In this document: one piece after another, positions 35,376-45,141 of the stretch | Position numbering within the stretch: the first letter of the stretch is position 1 | Layout of the letters: each line of letters begins with the position of its first letter | Assembly: GCA_002731825.1 (NCBI GenBank) | Contig: PCCS01000048.1 | Span: 1 to 64,000 of the forward strand | Length of the DNA: 64,000 nt | Reading direction: 5' to 3' | Source of the DNA: Myxococcales bacterium | Lineage (GTDB): Bacteria > Myxococcota_A > Bradymonadia > UBA7976 > UBA1532 | Program-made: the position numbers and the translations under genes | Notes under the pieces: model-generated | The model's database searches: none | What the model was told of the DNA's origin: nothing | What the model saw: only the letters and a program-made list of their open reading frames with translations

Positions 35376-38300
35376 AGGGCAATATCCATGTATGTTCCAA
35401 TTTCATATTCAACTGCGTCGACGTAGCTGGAGCCTTCTATGAGGCCTTCCGAGAAACGGTCGAGACGACGATATTGGGCCCGGATACCGATTCGAGTGCC
35501 AGCATTCTCTAGACTCAACTTTCGCAGCCCCCATGACACGTCGCTATAGAGCTGGAAAGGGTATGTGAGATTGAAATCTCGATGAAAGTCATATGGACCC
35601 CAGTCATCGAATTTGAGGGCAGATGTAAAAGCCCAGCGATCCCACCACATATTGACATCGGTCCCGTAGCGAAACACACGCCTTGAATCGTCACCAAAGG
35701 CATCCTGATTGCCAACATAGGCGCTGCCGAATAAACGAGCACCGCCACCAGGGTTCGAGACCCATAGAAGGTTGGCATCCCACGTATCCCGAGCCGGTGG
35801 GGCTGCGCCAAAGGCAGCCATGCCCGTATCAAAGATGGCCACGTGTCCATCCTGGGTGGTTGGATGGTGGCGGTAGATGATGCTCAGTGCCGCCGCAAAT
35901 CCAGCCGTTTCCGTTTCCGTTCGGTTCCAATTCCAAAACCAGTTTTCTGGCGTTGGATCAAACACAAAGAGCAGTTCGCCAGCGATGGTCTCTCTGTTAT
36001 CGCGGACAGCAAACGGATCATCGAGTACATTTCGAGCGCCCACACCTGGATAATAAATACCCGTCGTTGGGCTCAAGTAGTCGCCGATGGGTTTATTGGG
36101 TCCAATGAGCGGTTGCTGATAGAGGACCTTTGGTTCGATACGAAAGGCTTGGCTGACCGCGAAATCAACACCCAATTCGCCGCCGTAATGGTTACCTCGC
36201 CCACTCTGATGCAGTCGCCAGCCGGTGGGGAAATTATTGGGGCCACCATCGGCGACCAGACCGTAATAGCCACCCTGTAGATGAATAATGGCGCGACCGA
36301 CATTCCAATTGAAGCGCGCTTTAGCGCCGAGCGTATCGGCCCAATTGATCTGGTCGTCAATGACGTCGAGACCTTGGTCTAAGTAACCACGACCCGCCAC
36401 GTCTCGTTGCCACCGAAAGGACCGACCGACTCTCTCTGAACCCGCAAAAATCCCACCCAGGGCCGCACGCCCCCCGAGAAAAGGAAACTCGAGATTCAGG
36501 GTGGATTTTCTCGTTTTTTGTTCGGGAACAGCAAAACTCGATGTCGTTTGCGCTCGCCTCGCGATGTCTTCCTGATGGACTAATGTTAAATTGAGGGCGC
36601 CCAATGACCTTTGATATTTGGCGATGACCATCGGGTTCGCACCCCAATAAATCTCAGGGCCAAACGCCAATTTAAGTCCGCCCAATGCCCCCTTGCCGGT
36701 GACCAGAGCACCGACGGGCGCCACACCGTTATAAATGTCGGTATTGGGGCCGTAATTGGCTTCTCTATACAGTCCGAATAAGTCCCCTTCATCGCCCCAA
36801 TGATAATGACCCGTCCGGTAAAAACCATGGATGTCAGCCACAGAACTCTTCACTGTGAACTCAGCTTGATAGACGCGTATGGGTTGCAAATCCGTTTCCG
36901 TCACGGACTGACCCGCGTCATCGAGCCTCAGGTATTCGCGACCCCGATTTTCGTAAAAGGTCTTGTCCAGTCGGTTTTGAGCGACATTGCCGAGTATGTT
37001 GAGGACCAATCGACCGTTCAACTTGGATGATGGCCGGAGCGTCACTTCGGGGAAAAAGGATTCCGTATGGTCATAGACATCGGGGCCTGCATGCTCCGTC
37101 GCGCCGCGACCGCCCGAAAACGTGCCGCTCAAATACATCCGAAGACCGGTCACTTGAACGCGATTACTCTCCTGGACTTGAGCCTTTACTGATGCCACGT
37201 CGTATGGTGAACCGAGCCGATTGATATCGAGGGTATCGAAATGAGTCTTGATGACCTTTGGATCGGTGTTCTGGGCATATGGGTCTAAGGACCACGCATC
37301 GCGCAGAACATAGTAAGTGGCCCTCGGTTGTAGCGTGTAGTGGCCATCATCATCAGGCCTAGATTTGGCGGTAATCCCAAACCACTCCTCATTCATATTA
37401 TTGCCGTTTTCAACGAAATCGGGATAGCCCCGGTTGGGCCATGACGCGTTGGTGTCATGGACATCCAGATTGGTGTGCTGTTTGTATTTCCACCAGCCAT
37501 CACTCCACTGGAAAACAAACCCGCCAACCGCCGTTCCGGCCCCGCCATGTCCATAGCTTTGTAGGTAGATTTCTTCCCACTGTGCCTTGAGGACTTTGGC
37601 CTGCATGAGATGGTCTTCGCGGTCATCCCGCGCATTGTAGGCATCGGCTCCAAATTCGCTAAAGAGGACGGGCCTTTTGAGAATGGTCTTCACCTTATCG
37701 TACAGGTCGCGCATCGATGGCCCTCGGTAGACATTAGTGCCCATAATGTCGACATCGCCGCAGTGCTTTTCGATTAAATCAATGTACTGTAGGTCTCCAT
37801 TGGTCATGGTGATAGGCCGCTTGGGATCGATGGCTTTGATGATGGTCGCAGCCTCACCTAGAAGGGTGTAGAGATGGACGGCTTTTGCATCATATGCTTT
37901 GCCTGGCAGCGCCTCAATCTCATGTGATGTCCAGTGCAATCCGTAATTATTTTCATTACCGAGCATGTAGAGCAGGACGCCTCGAACATTCTTAAATCGC
38001 TCCACCGTCGATTTCAAATCGTCTAAGATCGCCTTCCGATGGGCTGGGTTGTTGTAATCAATGTTGGGTACAAACGTGCCGTTGACATCGAACCCGTAGC
38101 GACCCATCAGATGATTGACAGCCGTGTAAATGCCGTACTTGTCTCGCATCCAGGTGATCCATTTTGGAGGAACGGTATTAAAAAGCCGAATGGAATTGAC
38201 ACCCATGGCCTTGAGCAACTTCATCTCTCGGTGAAGAACCGTCTCGATAAAGTCGGTGGGTTTAGACCATAGGTCGTAGCTGTAGTTCGTCCCAACGGGC

Positions 38301-38449
38301 ACATACCCCCAGTTCATACCCCGAATTAAAAAGTCTTTACCCTCTACAGAGAGCTTGTAGCCCTTGGCATCTGAATGGACACGAACCGTCTCGACCTGTG
38401 CCCAGGCTGGTGTCGTCAAAAGACACAGCGTGATGAGGAATCCCTTCAA
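35372..38449 (-). CDS. Clan GH-A glycosidase fused to an outer-membrane beta-barrel
   Basis: The 1025-residue protein has signal peptide GFLITLCLLTTPAWAQ. Residues ~20-390 form a GH2-like TIM barrel: FLIRGMNWGYVPVG, MGVNSIRLFN, acid/base in YMLGNENNYG (E166) and nucleophile in LFSEFGADA (E265), with WSDGWWKYKQH late. The remaining ~600 residues are repeated amphipathic Gly/Tyr/Trp-rich strands (RLVLNILGNVAQN, GRAIIHLQGGYYGL, GGELGVDFAVSQAFRIEPKVLYQQ, ARLFGSAYVGNQDAF) with no catalytic motif, as expected of a large outer-membrane barrel. Adjacent to GH1 (1 bp) and overlapping the next gene by ATGA. The fusion would anchor or thread product at the surface. Confidence 0.8.
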   Translation of the reverse strand: MKGFLITLCLLTTPAWAQVETVRVHSDAKGYKLSVEGKDFLIRGMNWGYVPVGTNYSYDLWSKPTDFIETVLHREMKLLKAMGVNSIRLFNTVPPKWITWMRDKYGIYTAVNHLMGRYGFDVNGTFVPNIDYNNPAHRKAILDDLKSTVERFKNVRGVLLYMLGNENNYGLHWTSHEIEALPGKAYDAKAVHLYTLLGEAATIIKAIDPKRPITMTNGDLQYIDLIEKHCGDVDIMGTNVYRGPSMRDLYDKVKTILKRPVLFSEFGADAYNARDDREDHLMQAKVLKAQWEEIYLQSYGHGGAGTAVGGFVFQWSDGWWKYKQHTNLDVHDTNASWPNRGYPDFVENGNNMNEEWFGITAKSRPDDDGHYTLQPRATYYVLRDAWSLDPYAQNTDPKVIKTHFDTLDINRLGSPYDVASVKAQVQESNRVQVTGLRMYLSGTFSGGRGATEHAGPDVYDHTESFFPEVTLRPSSKLNGRLVLNILGNVAQNRLDKTFYENRGREYLRLDDAGQSVTETDLQPIRVYQAEFTVKSSVADIHGFYRTGHYHWGDEGDLFGLYREANYGPNTDIYNGVAPVGALVTGKGALGGLKLAFGPEIYWGANPMVIAKYQRSLGALNLTLVHQEDIARRAQTTSSFAVPEQKTRKSTLNLEFPFLGGRAALGGIFAGSERVGRSFRWQRDVAGRGYLDQGLDVIDDQINWADTLGAKARFNWNVGRAIIHLQGGYYGLVADGGPNNFPTGWRLHQSGRGNHYGGELGVDFAVSQAFRIEPKVLYQQPLIGPNKPIGDYLSPTTGIYYPGVGARNVLDDPFAVRDNRETIAGELLFVFDPTPENWFWNWNRTETETAGFAAALSIIYRHHPTTQDGHVAIFDTGMAAFGAAPPARDTWDANLLWVSNPGGGARLFGSAYVGNQDAFGDDSRRVFRYGTDVNMWWDRWAFTSALKFDDWGPYDFHRDFNLTYPFQLYSDVSWGLRKLSLENAGTRIGIRAQYRRLDRFSEGLIEGSSYVDAVEYEIGTYMDIAL

Positions 38450-39799
38450 CTAAATCCCTCCTTTCTGGATCAAATCCCGATACCAATGCGCGCTTTGCTT
38501 TGGTGTACGGTCTAAGGTGTCATAGTCCACATAGACGAGCCCAAAGCGTTTTTCATAGCCAAAAGCCCATTCGAAATTATCCAAGAGAGACCAGGCGTAA
38601 TATGCGGTCAACGGAACCCCCTGCTCGATGGCTTTGGCGCAGGCTCTAATATGCCCATCAAAGTATGCGATGCGCTCAGTATCTTCGACGATGCCATCAG
38701 CGTTCGGAGCTGTTGCATAGGCACAGCCATTCTCGGTCACTTGAATGGCTTTGGGATTGTAATCATCTTTAAGTCGAACCAAGATTTGCTCTAGACCCAA
38801 CGGCCAAACTTCCCAGCCCATGTCCGTTTCGTTTTTCGTCGAAACCACATCGGGCGGATCGTTATTCTCGGCTTTTTCATCGCGAATGACGGCGCGCGAA
38901 TAGTAATTGATGCCGAGAAAATCGCTGTCCGCAGCAATGGTCTCTAAATCACCTTTGTGCAGAAAAGGAAGGTCCGATGATGGAATCTCTCCGGCTTTGA
39001 CCAGGTCTGCAACCCGATCAGCTGGATAGCCTCGCCCAAAGACCGGATCGAGATACCAGCGATTGAAAAAACCGTCGAAATGACGACAGGCATCGCGATC
39101 CGCCCCACTCTGAGACGCGGGTTCATTAGGCACCAGATTGACCGTGATGCCCACCTCGCCGTCGGGAACATTATCTCGGATAATAGGCACAGCTAATCCA
39201 TGGCCCAACATCACATGATGTGCCGCCGATAAAGCCTTGGGCCAGTCGTTCTTAATCCCCGGAGCATGTTCGCCGTTGATATAACCGAGAACGCTGATAC
39301 ACCACGGTTCATTGATGGTCACCCAGGTCTTGACTCGATCTCCAAGGGCACGGGAAATGGTCTCTGTGTAGTCTGCGAATGCATAGGCGGTGTCCCGATT
39401 CGTCCAACCGCCTTGATCTTCAAGAATCTGAGGTAAGTCCCAGTGATAAAGTGTCACGCAGGGATCGATACCGGCCTCGAGTAACCCATCCACGAGCCGC
39501 GAATAAAAATCGATACCTTTTTGGTTGGTCGCACCACGTCCAGTGGGAATAATCCGCGGCCATGCAACAGAAAACCGATAGGCGCCAACCCCCATATCAG
39601 ACATAATCTTTACGTCTTCTGGCCATCGATTGTAATGGTCGCACGCCACATCACCATTGGTGTTGTCAGCGATGGCTCCAGGTCTCTTACATAGGCGATC
39701 CCAGATACTTTCTGAGCGCCCATCAACATCGACTGCACCTTCGATTTGAAACGAGGATGTCGCAACACCCCAAACAAAGTTATCTGGAAACTTAAACAT
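38450..39799 (-). CDS. GH1 beta-glucosidase
   Basis: The 449-residue protein matches the family length. The GH1 opening PDNFVWGVATSSFQIEGA, the acid/base glutamate in TWVTINEPW (~165) and the nucleophile glutamate in QVTENGCAY (~356) are all present, as is WSLLDNFEW. There is no signal peptide, so it is cytoplasmic. ATG 39799 (AAAGG upstream) gives the conventional N-terminus; an in-frame extension reaches 39889 and would overlap the ABC gene. It would cleave imported beta-glucosides such as cellobiose or laminaribiose. Confidence 0.9.
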   Translation of the reverse strand: MFKFPDNFVWGVATSSFQIEGAVDVDGRSESIWDRLCKRPGAIADNTNGDVACDHYNRWPEDVKIMSDMGVGAYRFSVAWPRIIPTGRGATNQKGIDFYSRLVDGLLEAGIDPCVTLYHWDLPQILEDQGGWTNRDTAYAFADYTETISRALGDRVKTWVTINEPWCISVLGYINGEHAPGIKNDWPKALSAAHHVMLGHGLAVPIIRDNVPDGEVGITVNLVPNEPASQSGADRDACRHFDGFFNRWYLDPVFGRGYPADRVADLVKAGEIPSSDLPFLHKGDLETIAADSDFLGINYYSRAVIRDEKAENNDPPDVVSTKNETDMGWEVWPLGLEQILVRLKDDYNPKAIQVTENGCAYATAPNADGIVEDTERIAYFDGHIRACAKAIEQGVPLTAYYAWSLLDNFEWAFGYEKRFGLVYVDYDTLDRTPKQSAHWYRDLIQKGGI

Positions 39800-39860
39800 T
39801 TGAGCCAGGCCTTTCATGGACTTGAGTCGTAAATAGAGACGGGAATAGAAACATGGGTGA

Positions 39861-40673
39861 TTAGCCTTCCTCGCTGAGGGCATCACCATCGGATGGCCGA
39901 GAGTTTAAGAAAAGGCCATCTGGGTCTGGGACCGATGCACACAGTAAACGTGTATAGTCGTGGGTTGGCCGCTGCAAGACATCCGAGGTCGTGCCACTTT
40001 CAACACAGACCCCTTTTTTGAGTACAAAAACTCGGTCGGCGATTGCTTCAACGCTTTTCAGGTCGTGAGTGATCAACACGATTCCAAGGCCGTCGGCCTT
40101 CAGCGACTTCAAGAGCATCAAGACCTCATGTCGAATAGAGACATCCAGCATCGAGGTCGGCTCATCAGCAATGAGGAAGTCTGGTTTGGCGGCGAGCGCG
40201 CGAGCGATGGCCACACGTTGACGCTGTCCGCCGCTCATGGAATCCGGGTAGCGGTCAATATAGAGTGACGCCGGATTGAGCTCGACATGCTCGAGTAATC
40301 GCTCGCATTCGGCATCGACTGCTTGGCGACCGTTGATAGTCTCTCGAAGTTTCCGGATCGGCCTGGCCAGATGCGTCCGGACCGTATGGACTGGATTTAA
40401 TGACGCAAAGGGGTCTTGGAAAACCATCTGCACGTCCTTTAGCGTGGGCGTTCGCATGCCGGCAGAATCGGTCAACCTCACGGAGCCAGACGTGGGTCTC
40501 TCTAAACCTACAATCATACGAGCCACTGTACTTTTACCCGACCCAGACTCACCGACAACAGCCACGATCTCGCCTTGCTCAATTTGAGCCGTAAAGCCAT
40601 CAACGGCCTTTACAGACTGGCCATCAAACCGAAATGTTTTGCACAGTGTGTCCAGGGAGAGCGACTTCATCAT
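39861..40673 (-). CDS. Opp/Dpp-type ABC transporter ATPase (OppF-like)
   Basis: The 270-residue protein has Walker A GESGSGKST, signature MSGGQRQRVAIARAL, Walker B FLIADEPTS and switch His in LITHDLKS. The extra C-terminal oligopeptide segment (HDYTRLLCASVPDPD) is shortened. It is coupled by ATGA to the preceding ATPase. With the four other transport genes it forms an importer of the dipeptide/oligopeptide superfamily, some of which carry cello- and other oligosaccharides in Thermotoga. Confidence 0.88.
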   Translation of the reverse strand: MMKSLSLDTLCKTFRFDGQSVKAVDGFTAQIEQGEIVAVVGESGSGKSTVARMIVGLERPTSGSVRLTDSAGMRTPTLKDVQMVFQDPFASLNPVHTVRTHLARPIRKLRETINGRQAVDAECERLLEHVELNPASLYIDRYPDSMSGGQRQRVAIARALAAKPDFLIADEPTSMLDVSIRHEVLMLLKSLKADGLGIVLITHDLKSVEAIADRVFVLKKGVCVESGTTSDVLQRPTHDYTRLLCASVPDPDGLFLNSRPSDGDALSEEG

Positions 40674-41476
40674 GTTCGCTCCTCTGGAGAGCCATCTCCT
40701 CCATCTTCCAGGAGCTGCATTGATGCCAGTAATTGCTGTGTGTAGGGATGTTCAGGTCGTCGACGGAGAGCAGATGGTGTATCGGCCTCGCAGACGAGTC
40801 CATCTTTCATAATGATAATGCGGTCGCTCATCGCCAAAAGCACCGGCAAGTCATGGGTAATAAATAAGATCGAGAAGTTGAGCTCTTTTTGAAGACGCTG
40901 AAGACCCCTTAAAATATGGCGCTGAACGACAACATCCAATGCGGTTGTGGGCTCATCCAAAATCAGCAGCTTTGGTTTTAAGACCAGTGCCAATGCGATG
41001 CCAACCCGCTGCCGCATGCCTCCAGACAGCTGATGTGGATAAGAACTCAAAACTCGATTTTCGAGGTCCACAAATCTCAGGAATTCGCGTAATTGTGCTG
41101 GGGCCAGTCGCCGCCCAAGGCGTGCGATGGCTAGGTCTTGAAATTGAGCTTCGATGGGAAGGACGGGGTTGAGGCTATCTAAGGCGCTTTGGAAGACCAT
41201 GGCCATTTCAGTCCATCGCATGTCACGCAAATCTGAACGAGACATGGTCAAAACATCCCGACCATTGAGCAGGACCGAACCACCAGAGATAAAGCCAGGT
41301 GGCTGGAGAATTCTCATAATGGCTTTTGCAACCGTTGATTTCCCCGAGCCACTCTCCCCAGCCAGACCGATCACTTCACCCTGGTTGACATGAAAGTCGA
41401 TTCCGTGGACCGCACGCGCAGGACCATTGGGGGTCGCGTAGTCGACAGACAAACCACGAACGGTCAACAGGTTCAT
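40670..41476 (-). CDS. Opp/Dpp-type ABC transporter ATPase (OppD-like)
   Basis: The 268-residue protein shows Walker A GESGSGKST, the Q-loop MVFQSALDSLNPVLPI, signature LSGGMRQRVGIALAL and Walker B LLILDEPTTALDV, followed by the OppD-type tail HPYTQQLLASMQLLEDG. It overlaps both neighbours by ATGA. It pairs with the OppF-like subunit as a heterodimer energising the permease at 41473-43400. Confidence 0.88.
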   Translation of the reverse strand: MNLLTVRGLSVDYATPNGPARAVHGIDFHVNQGEVIGLAGESGSGKSTVAKAIMRILQPPGFISGGSVLLNGRDVLTMSRSDLRDMRWTEMAMVFQSALDSLNPVLPIEAQFQDLAIARLGRRLAPAQLREFLRFVDLENRVLSSYPHQLSGGMRQRVGIALALVLKPKLLILDEPTTALDVVVQRHILRGLQRLQKELNFSILFITHDLPVLLAMSDRIIIMKDGLVCEADTPSALRRRPEHPYTQQLLASMQLLEDGGDGSPEERT

Positions 41477-42423
41477 GTCTCCCCCTCAGCTGTGGCAAAA
41501 TCAACGTCTTTTGGGGGCATCGAATGAACGACGGCGGTGTCCAAATCAGGCTGCTGACCAGTGGACGCCTTGAAATGTCGACGCGTGGCCAATGACGGAT
41601 TGGTGATCTCATCGAGAGCGAAGGTCATCAGGACCAAACCAAAGGCAAAGAAGGCGATGCCTAAGCCCGTCGGAAGAAAGGTCCACCACGCGCCGGTGAG
41701 CAAGGCTTGATTTTGCGTCGCCCAGTACAGATTTGTCCCCCATGTCACATTTGAAGGGTCACCGAAACCCAGGAATTCAAGACCCACTTGAGCACCCACA
41801 GCAAAGGTGGTTGCCCCAATGAAGGACGTGCCAATGAGTGAGGCCATGTTGGGTACGAGATGATAGAAAATGACCGTCATCGATCCATCACCCGACAGGC
41901 GCGCTGCCTCAATGAATGGTCGTCGGCTCAAGGTCATTGCCTGACTTCGTAAGACACGAGCCCCCCATGCCCACCCCGTTCCGATCAAAACGATTGCGAT
42001 GATCAAGGGACCCGAGATGGTGTCGCTGTGTTGCTGGAAGACAGCGGCCAAGACGATCAGCAAGGGCAGGCTCGGAATCAAAAGAAAGATGTTAATAAAG
42101 AGGTTCAAAAAGAGGTCTACTCTACCTCCAAAAAACCCGGCCGTGACACCAAAAAGAATACTGAGAAAGGTCACACCCGCCCCGATAAGCAGGGAATAGA
42201 AAATCGTGGGAGCAGCCCCATAGAGGGTTTGGATGAAGACGTCCTTACCCTGCATGTTTGTACCGAACCAAAAGGTACTGTCTGGGGCTGCGAGGATCGG
42301 TCCGGCCTCCGCATTGGCCATGTTGGCGTCGTACAAAACAACCCCAATGAGCGCCACTAGGATCAAACCGCCCACGAGGAGGCTGCCGAGGCGGGCTTTT
42401 CGATTGGACCAAAACGCTTTCAT
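41473..42423 (-). CDS. ABC transporter permease (OppC/DppC-like)
   Basis: The 316-residue protein has one N-terminal helix (RLGSLLVGGLILVALIGVVL) then the DppC periplasmic loop with STFWFGTNMQGKDVFIQTLYGA, five further helices, and the EAA-like loop (FIEAARLSGDGSMTVIFYHLVPN) that contacts the ATPases. A ~40-residue hydrophilic C-terminal extension is unusual. Overlaps both neighbours by ATGA. Confidence 0.88.
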   Translation of the reverse strand: MKAFWSNRKARLGSLLVGGLILVALIGVVLYDANMANAEAGPILAAPDSTFWFGTNMQGKDVFIQTLYGAAPTIFYSLLIGAGVTFLSILFGVTAGFFGGRVDLFLNLFINIFLLIPSLPLLIVLAAVFQQHSDTISGPLIIAIVLIGTGWAWGARVLRSQAMTLSRRPFIEAARLSGDGSMTVIFYHLVPNMASLIGTSFIGATTFAVGAQVGLEFLGFGDPSNVTWGTNLYWATQNQALLTGAWWTFLPTGLGIAFFAFGLVLMTFALDEITNPSLATRRHFKASTGQQPDLDTAVVHSMPPKDVDFATAEGET

Positions 42424-43400
42424 CGACCGCCCCTCGTTCTCGGATCGAGCACATAGTAGAGGGCATCGACCAGAATGTTCGCGAGCAAGACGGAGAGGGT
42501 AATCATCAGAAAGATGCCCTGCATGAGGGGGTAGTCCTGACTCAGGATTGCCTTAAGAAGCAGGTAGCCTAAGCCGGGGTAGGAGAAGACCACTTCTGTG
42601 AGCAATGCACCGCTCACGATAAAACCGAGTGCCATGCCGAAGCTGGTGAGGCTAGGCAGCAAGGCATTTCGCATTGCATAGGCGACAAAGATGCGCCGTC
42701 TCGACAGACCCTTTGCATGAGCGAGGCAAACATACTCATCACCCATAACGCCAATCATGGTGTTGCGCATCACGAACAGCCAACCACTCAAGGAGGCGAG
42801 TACAATGGTTAGACACGGTAAAAAACCGTGACTCACCAAATCGTAGATAAACCCGCCATTGAAGCCGGGGGCGCTGTACGGCCCGTAAGCCATCCCTAAG
42901 GGGAACAACCCCCATTCTAGACCAAGGAAGAAAAGTAAGATCATCGCCAAAAAGAAATAAGGAAACGCCGCTAAGAAAGCGACGGCTGGAGGTACGATGG
43001 CATCGAAACGACCGCCTTGCCGCCAGGCAGCATACGCACCCAGCCCAGTGCCGACGACCACGCTGATCAAAACCGCGACCCCTGAGAGACCAACGGTCCA
43101 AATAAAGCCGATTTTAATCACCCCGAGGACCGGTTCGGGATGAAAGGCGATGGACAAACCAAATTCGCCTTGGGCCAGTTGCGCTATGTAATCCCAGTAT
43201 TGCTTCAATAAAGGGGCATCGTTTAAGCCTAATTGTTGCCGAAGTGCCTCCATTGCGTCCGGTTTCAATTTGCCTTTGAATCGAGCAAAGAGGGCGGATG
43301 CTGGGTCACCGGGCATGAGTCGGGGAATCAAGAAATTGAGAGTAATGACCGCCCAACCCGCAACGGCATACAACCCCATTTTGCTGAGAAGGAAGTTCAT
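42420..43400 (-). CDS. ABC transporter permease (OppB/DppB-like)
   Basis: The 326-residue protein begins with the DppB signature (YAVAGWAVITLNFLIPRLMPGDP) and has six helices and the cytoplasmic loop LAHAKGLSRRRIFVAYAMRNALLP. It starts immediately after the stop of the substrate-binding protein (adjacent at 43400/43401), and overlaps the OppC-like gene by ATGA. Confidence 0.88.
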   Translation of the reverse strand: MNFLLSKMGLYAVAGWAVITLNFLIPRLMPGDPASALFARFKGKLKPDAMEALRQQLGLNDAPLLKQYWDYIAQLAQGEFGLSIAFHPEPVLGVIKIGFIWTVGLSGVAVLISVVVGTGLGAYAAWRQGGRFDAIVPPAVAFLAAFPYFFLAMILLFFLGLEWGLFPLGMAYGPYSAPGFNGGFIYDLVSHGFLPCLTIVLASLSGWLFVMRNTMIGVMGDEYVCLAHAKGLSRRRIFVAYAMRNALLPSLTSFGMALGFIVSGALLTEVVFSYPGLGYLLLKAILSQDYPLMQGIFLMITLSVLLANILVDALYYVLDPRTRGGR

Positions 43401-45080
43401 TTAAGGGCCCCCCGCGCCCGTACGGTCGGCGATCCCATCGGACGTGTTTTTGGTACGCGGGGCGATGGTCGTCATTAACAGTAAGCGTTCTGGGTCTGCA
43501 TGGGGGCTCAGCTTCGCATAGGGCTTTTTAGCATTGGGGAAACCGACAAAGTGACGCGTCGAATAGGTACCCCAAGATGGATTTGGAAAGAGCGGGATGG
43601 CGGGTAGAGTCTCGATGAAGCGCGCTTGCATTTGGTCGACGAGCTGCTCTCGCTTTAGCCCAGGCGGTGTGCTCGCGAACGTATCTAACAGCATATCGAA
43701 GGTCTTGTCCGCGAAGCGGTGCCAATTGGTGGGACCGGCCTGTCCCACGGGTTTTACGGTTTTGCTCGACGCCAGCCCTCCATAGAATTCGTAGGGTGTA
43801 CTGCCTTCATTTGACCATCCGATGGATAGGTCGAATCGACCCATCTGAACATGCTCGAACCACGCTCCAAAGTCGTATGATTTGACCTGGACATGGATCC
43901 CAATGGCACCCAAATCTTGCTTAATGACCTGGGCCGAACGAATCCAATCGGTCCATCCGTTTACGACTTCAAGACCAAACCTGAGTACTTTGCCCTGACA
44001 CGTCCATTGGTTTTTTTCTTTGCGACAACCCGCGCTGCGGAGAAGAGCCTGTGATTCGTTCGGATTGTGACGAGTCAGAGCTTCCGCCTCCGTCTTGCAA
44101 CATTTCCATCGATCGTACACAGGGCTGAGGCCCGTTCCATCTGCTGGCTGGGTGTAGCCACTCATCCCAATTTTGACCAAGCGGTTCCGGTCGATTGCCA
44201 AACTGATGGCTTTACGGACTCGAGCATCATCAAGGGGCGGTCGAGTCGTATTGGCAAAAAGAAAGACCATGCCACCCAAGGGCGGAAACCAATATTTAAA
44301 ATGGACTGGGTCACGGGGAATATAGGTCCGCTCAATCAGTGGCACATTATGACCCGCCCAATCGATATCTCCACTGACGAGCGCGAGGCTGACCGTGTCG
44401 TTTCCTTGGTAGGCTGGCATACGCAATTTTTTGGCAAGTACAGCCTCTTTCTTCCAATAATTAGGATGCTTGTCGAGCTCAAATAATTGGGTTCTGAAAC
44501 TGCCCACGATCGGGTATGGGCCCGTTCCAACAGGGGTTTCATTGCGAAAGGTTGAGGGCGCCTGAACTTTGACCCAAATGTGCTCGGGGACAATCATTTG
44601 ATGGGCCAATACAGGCAAAGCTGGGTAGTCGGGATGGGCGAGACGAAAGCGAACACGATGGGGCGCCAATTTGTCGATGCCCAATATGCGTTGCCAAACA
44701 GATCCTGTATCGAGAGCGGGATGATTTTTCATGAGTTCAAACGTGAACACCACATCATCGGCATCGAACCCGTTCCCATCGCTCCATTGGACGTCTTTTC
44801 GCAACTCAAATTCCAGGGATAGACTGTCGTCGGACCACCGATGACTGGTGGCGAGCCAAGGGACATATCTGCCAGTCAGCGTATTGTAGATGAGCAAGGG
44901 CTCATAAACACCCGCTCGAGTCGGCCAAAGCGCGTTCGGCGAGAACGGATTGAAATTACGAATCCATGCACTTGTCAGCGTTGCAGACGCCACTAAAACC
45001 TGCTCCTCTGGCTGTCTGCTCTCGCGACGACACGCCGTCGCGCTGACCATGATACAGAGTCCGATGAGCCATCGATTCAT
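43401..45080 (-). CDS. ABC substrate-binding lipoprotein (SBP_bac_5 family)
   Basis: ATG 45080 is preceded by GAGGG and gives a lipobox CIMVSATAC (Cys17). The ~559 residues have the cluster C (SBP_bac_5) layout: NFNPFSPN..VYEPLLIYNTLTGRYVPWLATSHRWSDD, ELRKDVQWSDGNGFDADDVVFTFELMK, and DDARVRKAISLAIDRNRLVKIG. This fold binds peptides, but members in glycan loci bind oligosaccharides; aromatic-rich stretches fit that. Follows the ROK gene by 61 bases. Confidence 0.88.
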   Translation of the reverse strand: MNRWLIGLCIMVSATACRRESRQPEEQVLVASATLTSAWIRNFNPFSPNALWPTRAGVYEPLLIYNTLTGRYVPWLATSHRWSDDSLSLEFELRKDVQWSDGNGFDADDVVFTFELMKNHPALDTGSVWQRILGIDKLAPHRVRFRLAHPDYPALPVLAHQMIVPEHIWVKVQAPSTFRNETPVGTGPYPIVGSFRTQLFELDKHPNYWKKEAVLAKKLRMPAYQGNDTVSLALVSGDIDWAGHNVPLIERTYIPRDPVHFKYWFPPLGGMVFLFANTTRPPLDDARVRKAISLAIDRNRLVKIGMSGYTQPADGTGLSPVYDRWKCCKTEAEALTRHNPNESQALLRSAGCRKEKNQWTCQGKVLRFGLEVVNGWTDWIRSAQVIKQDLGAIGIHVQVKSYDFGAWFEHVQMGRFDLSIGWSNEGSTPYEFYGGLASSKTVKPVGQAGPTNWHRFADKTFDMLLDTFASTPPGLKREQLVDQMQARFIETLPAIPLFPNPSWGTYSTRHFVGFPNAKKPYAKLSPHADPERLLLMTTIAPRTKNTSDGIADRTGAGGP

Positions 45081-45141
45081 AGGGTAGAGACCCTCTTTTG
45101 GTGCAAAGCACAGGCACCTGGAACACAGCAATCTAAGGCTC

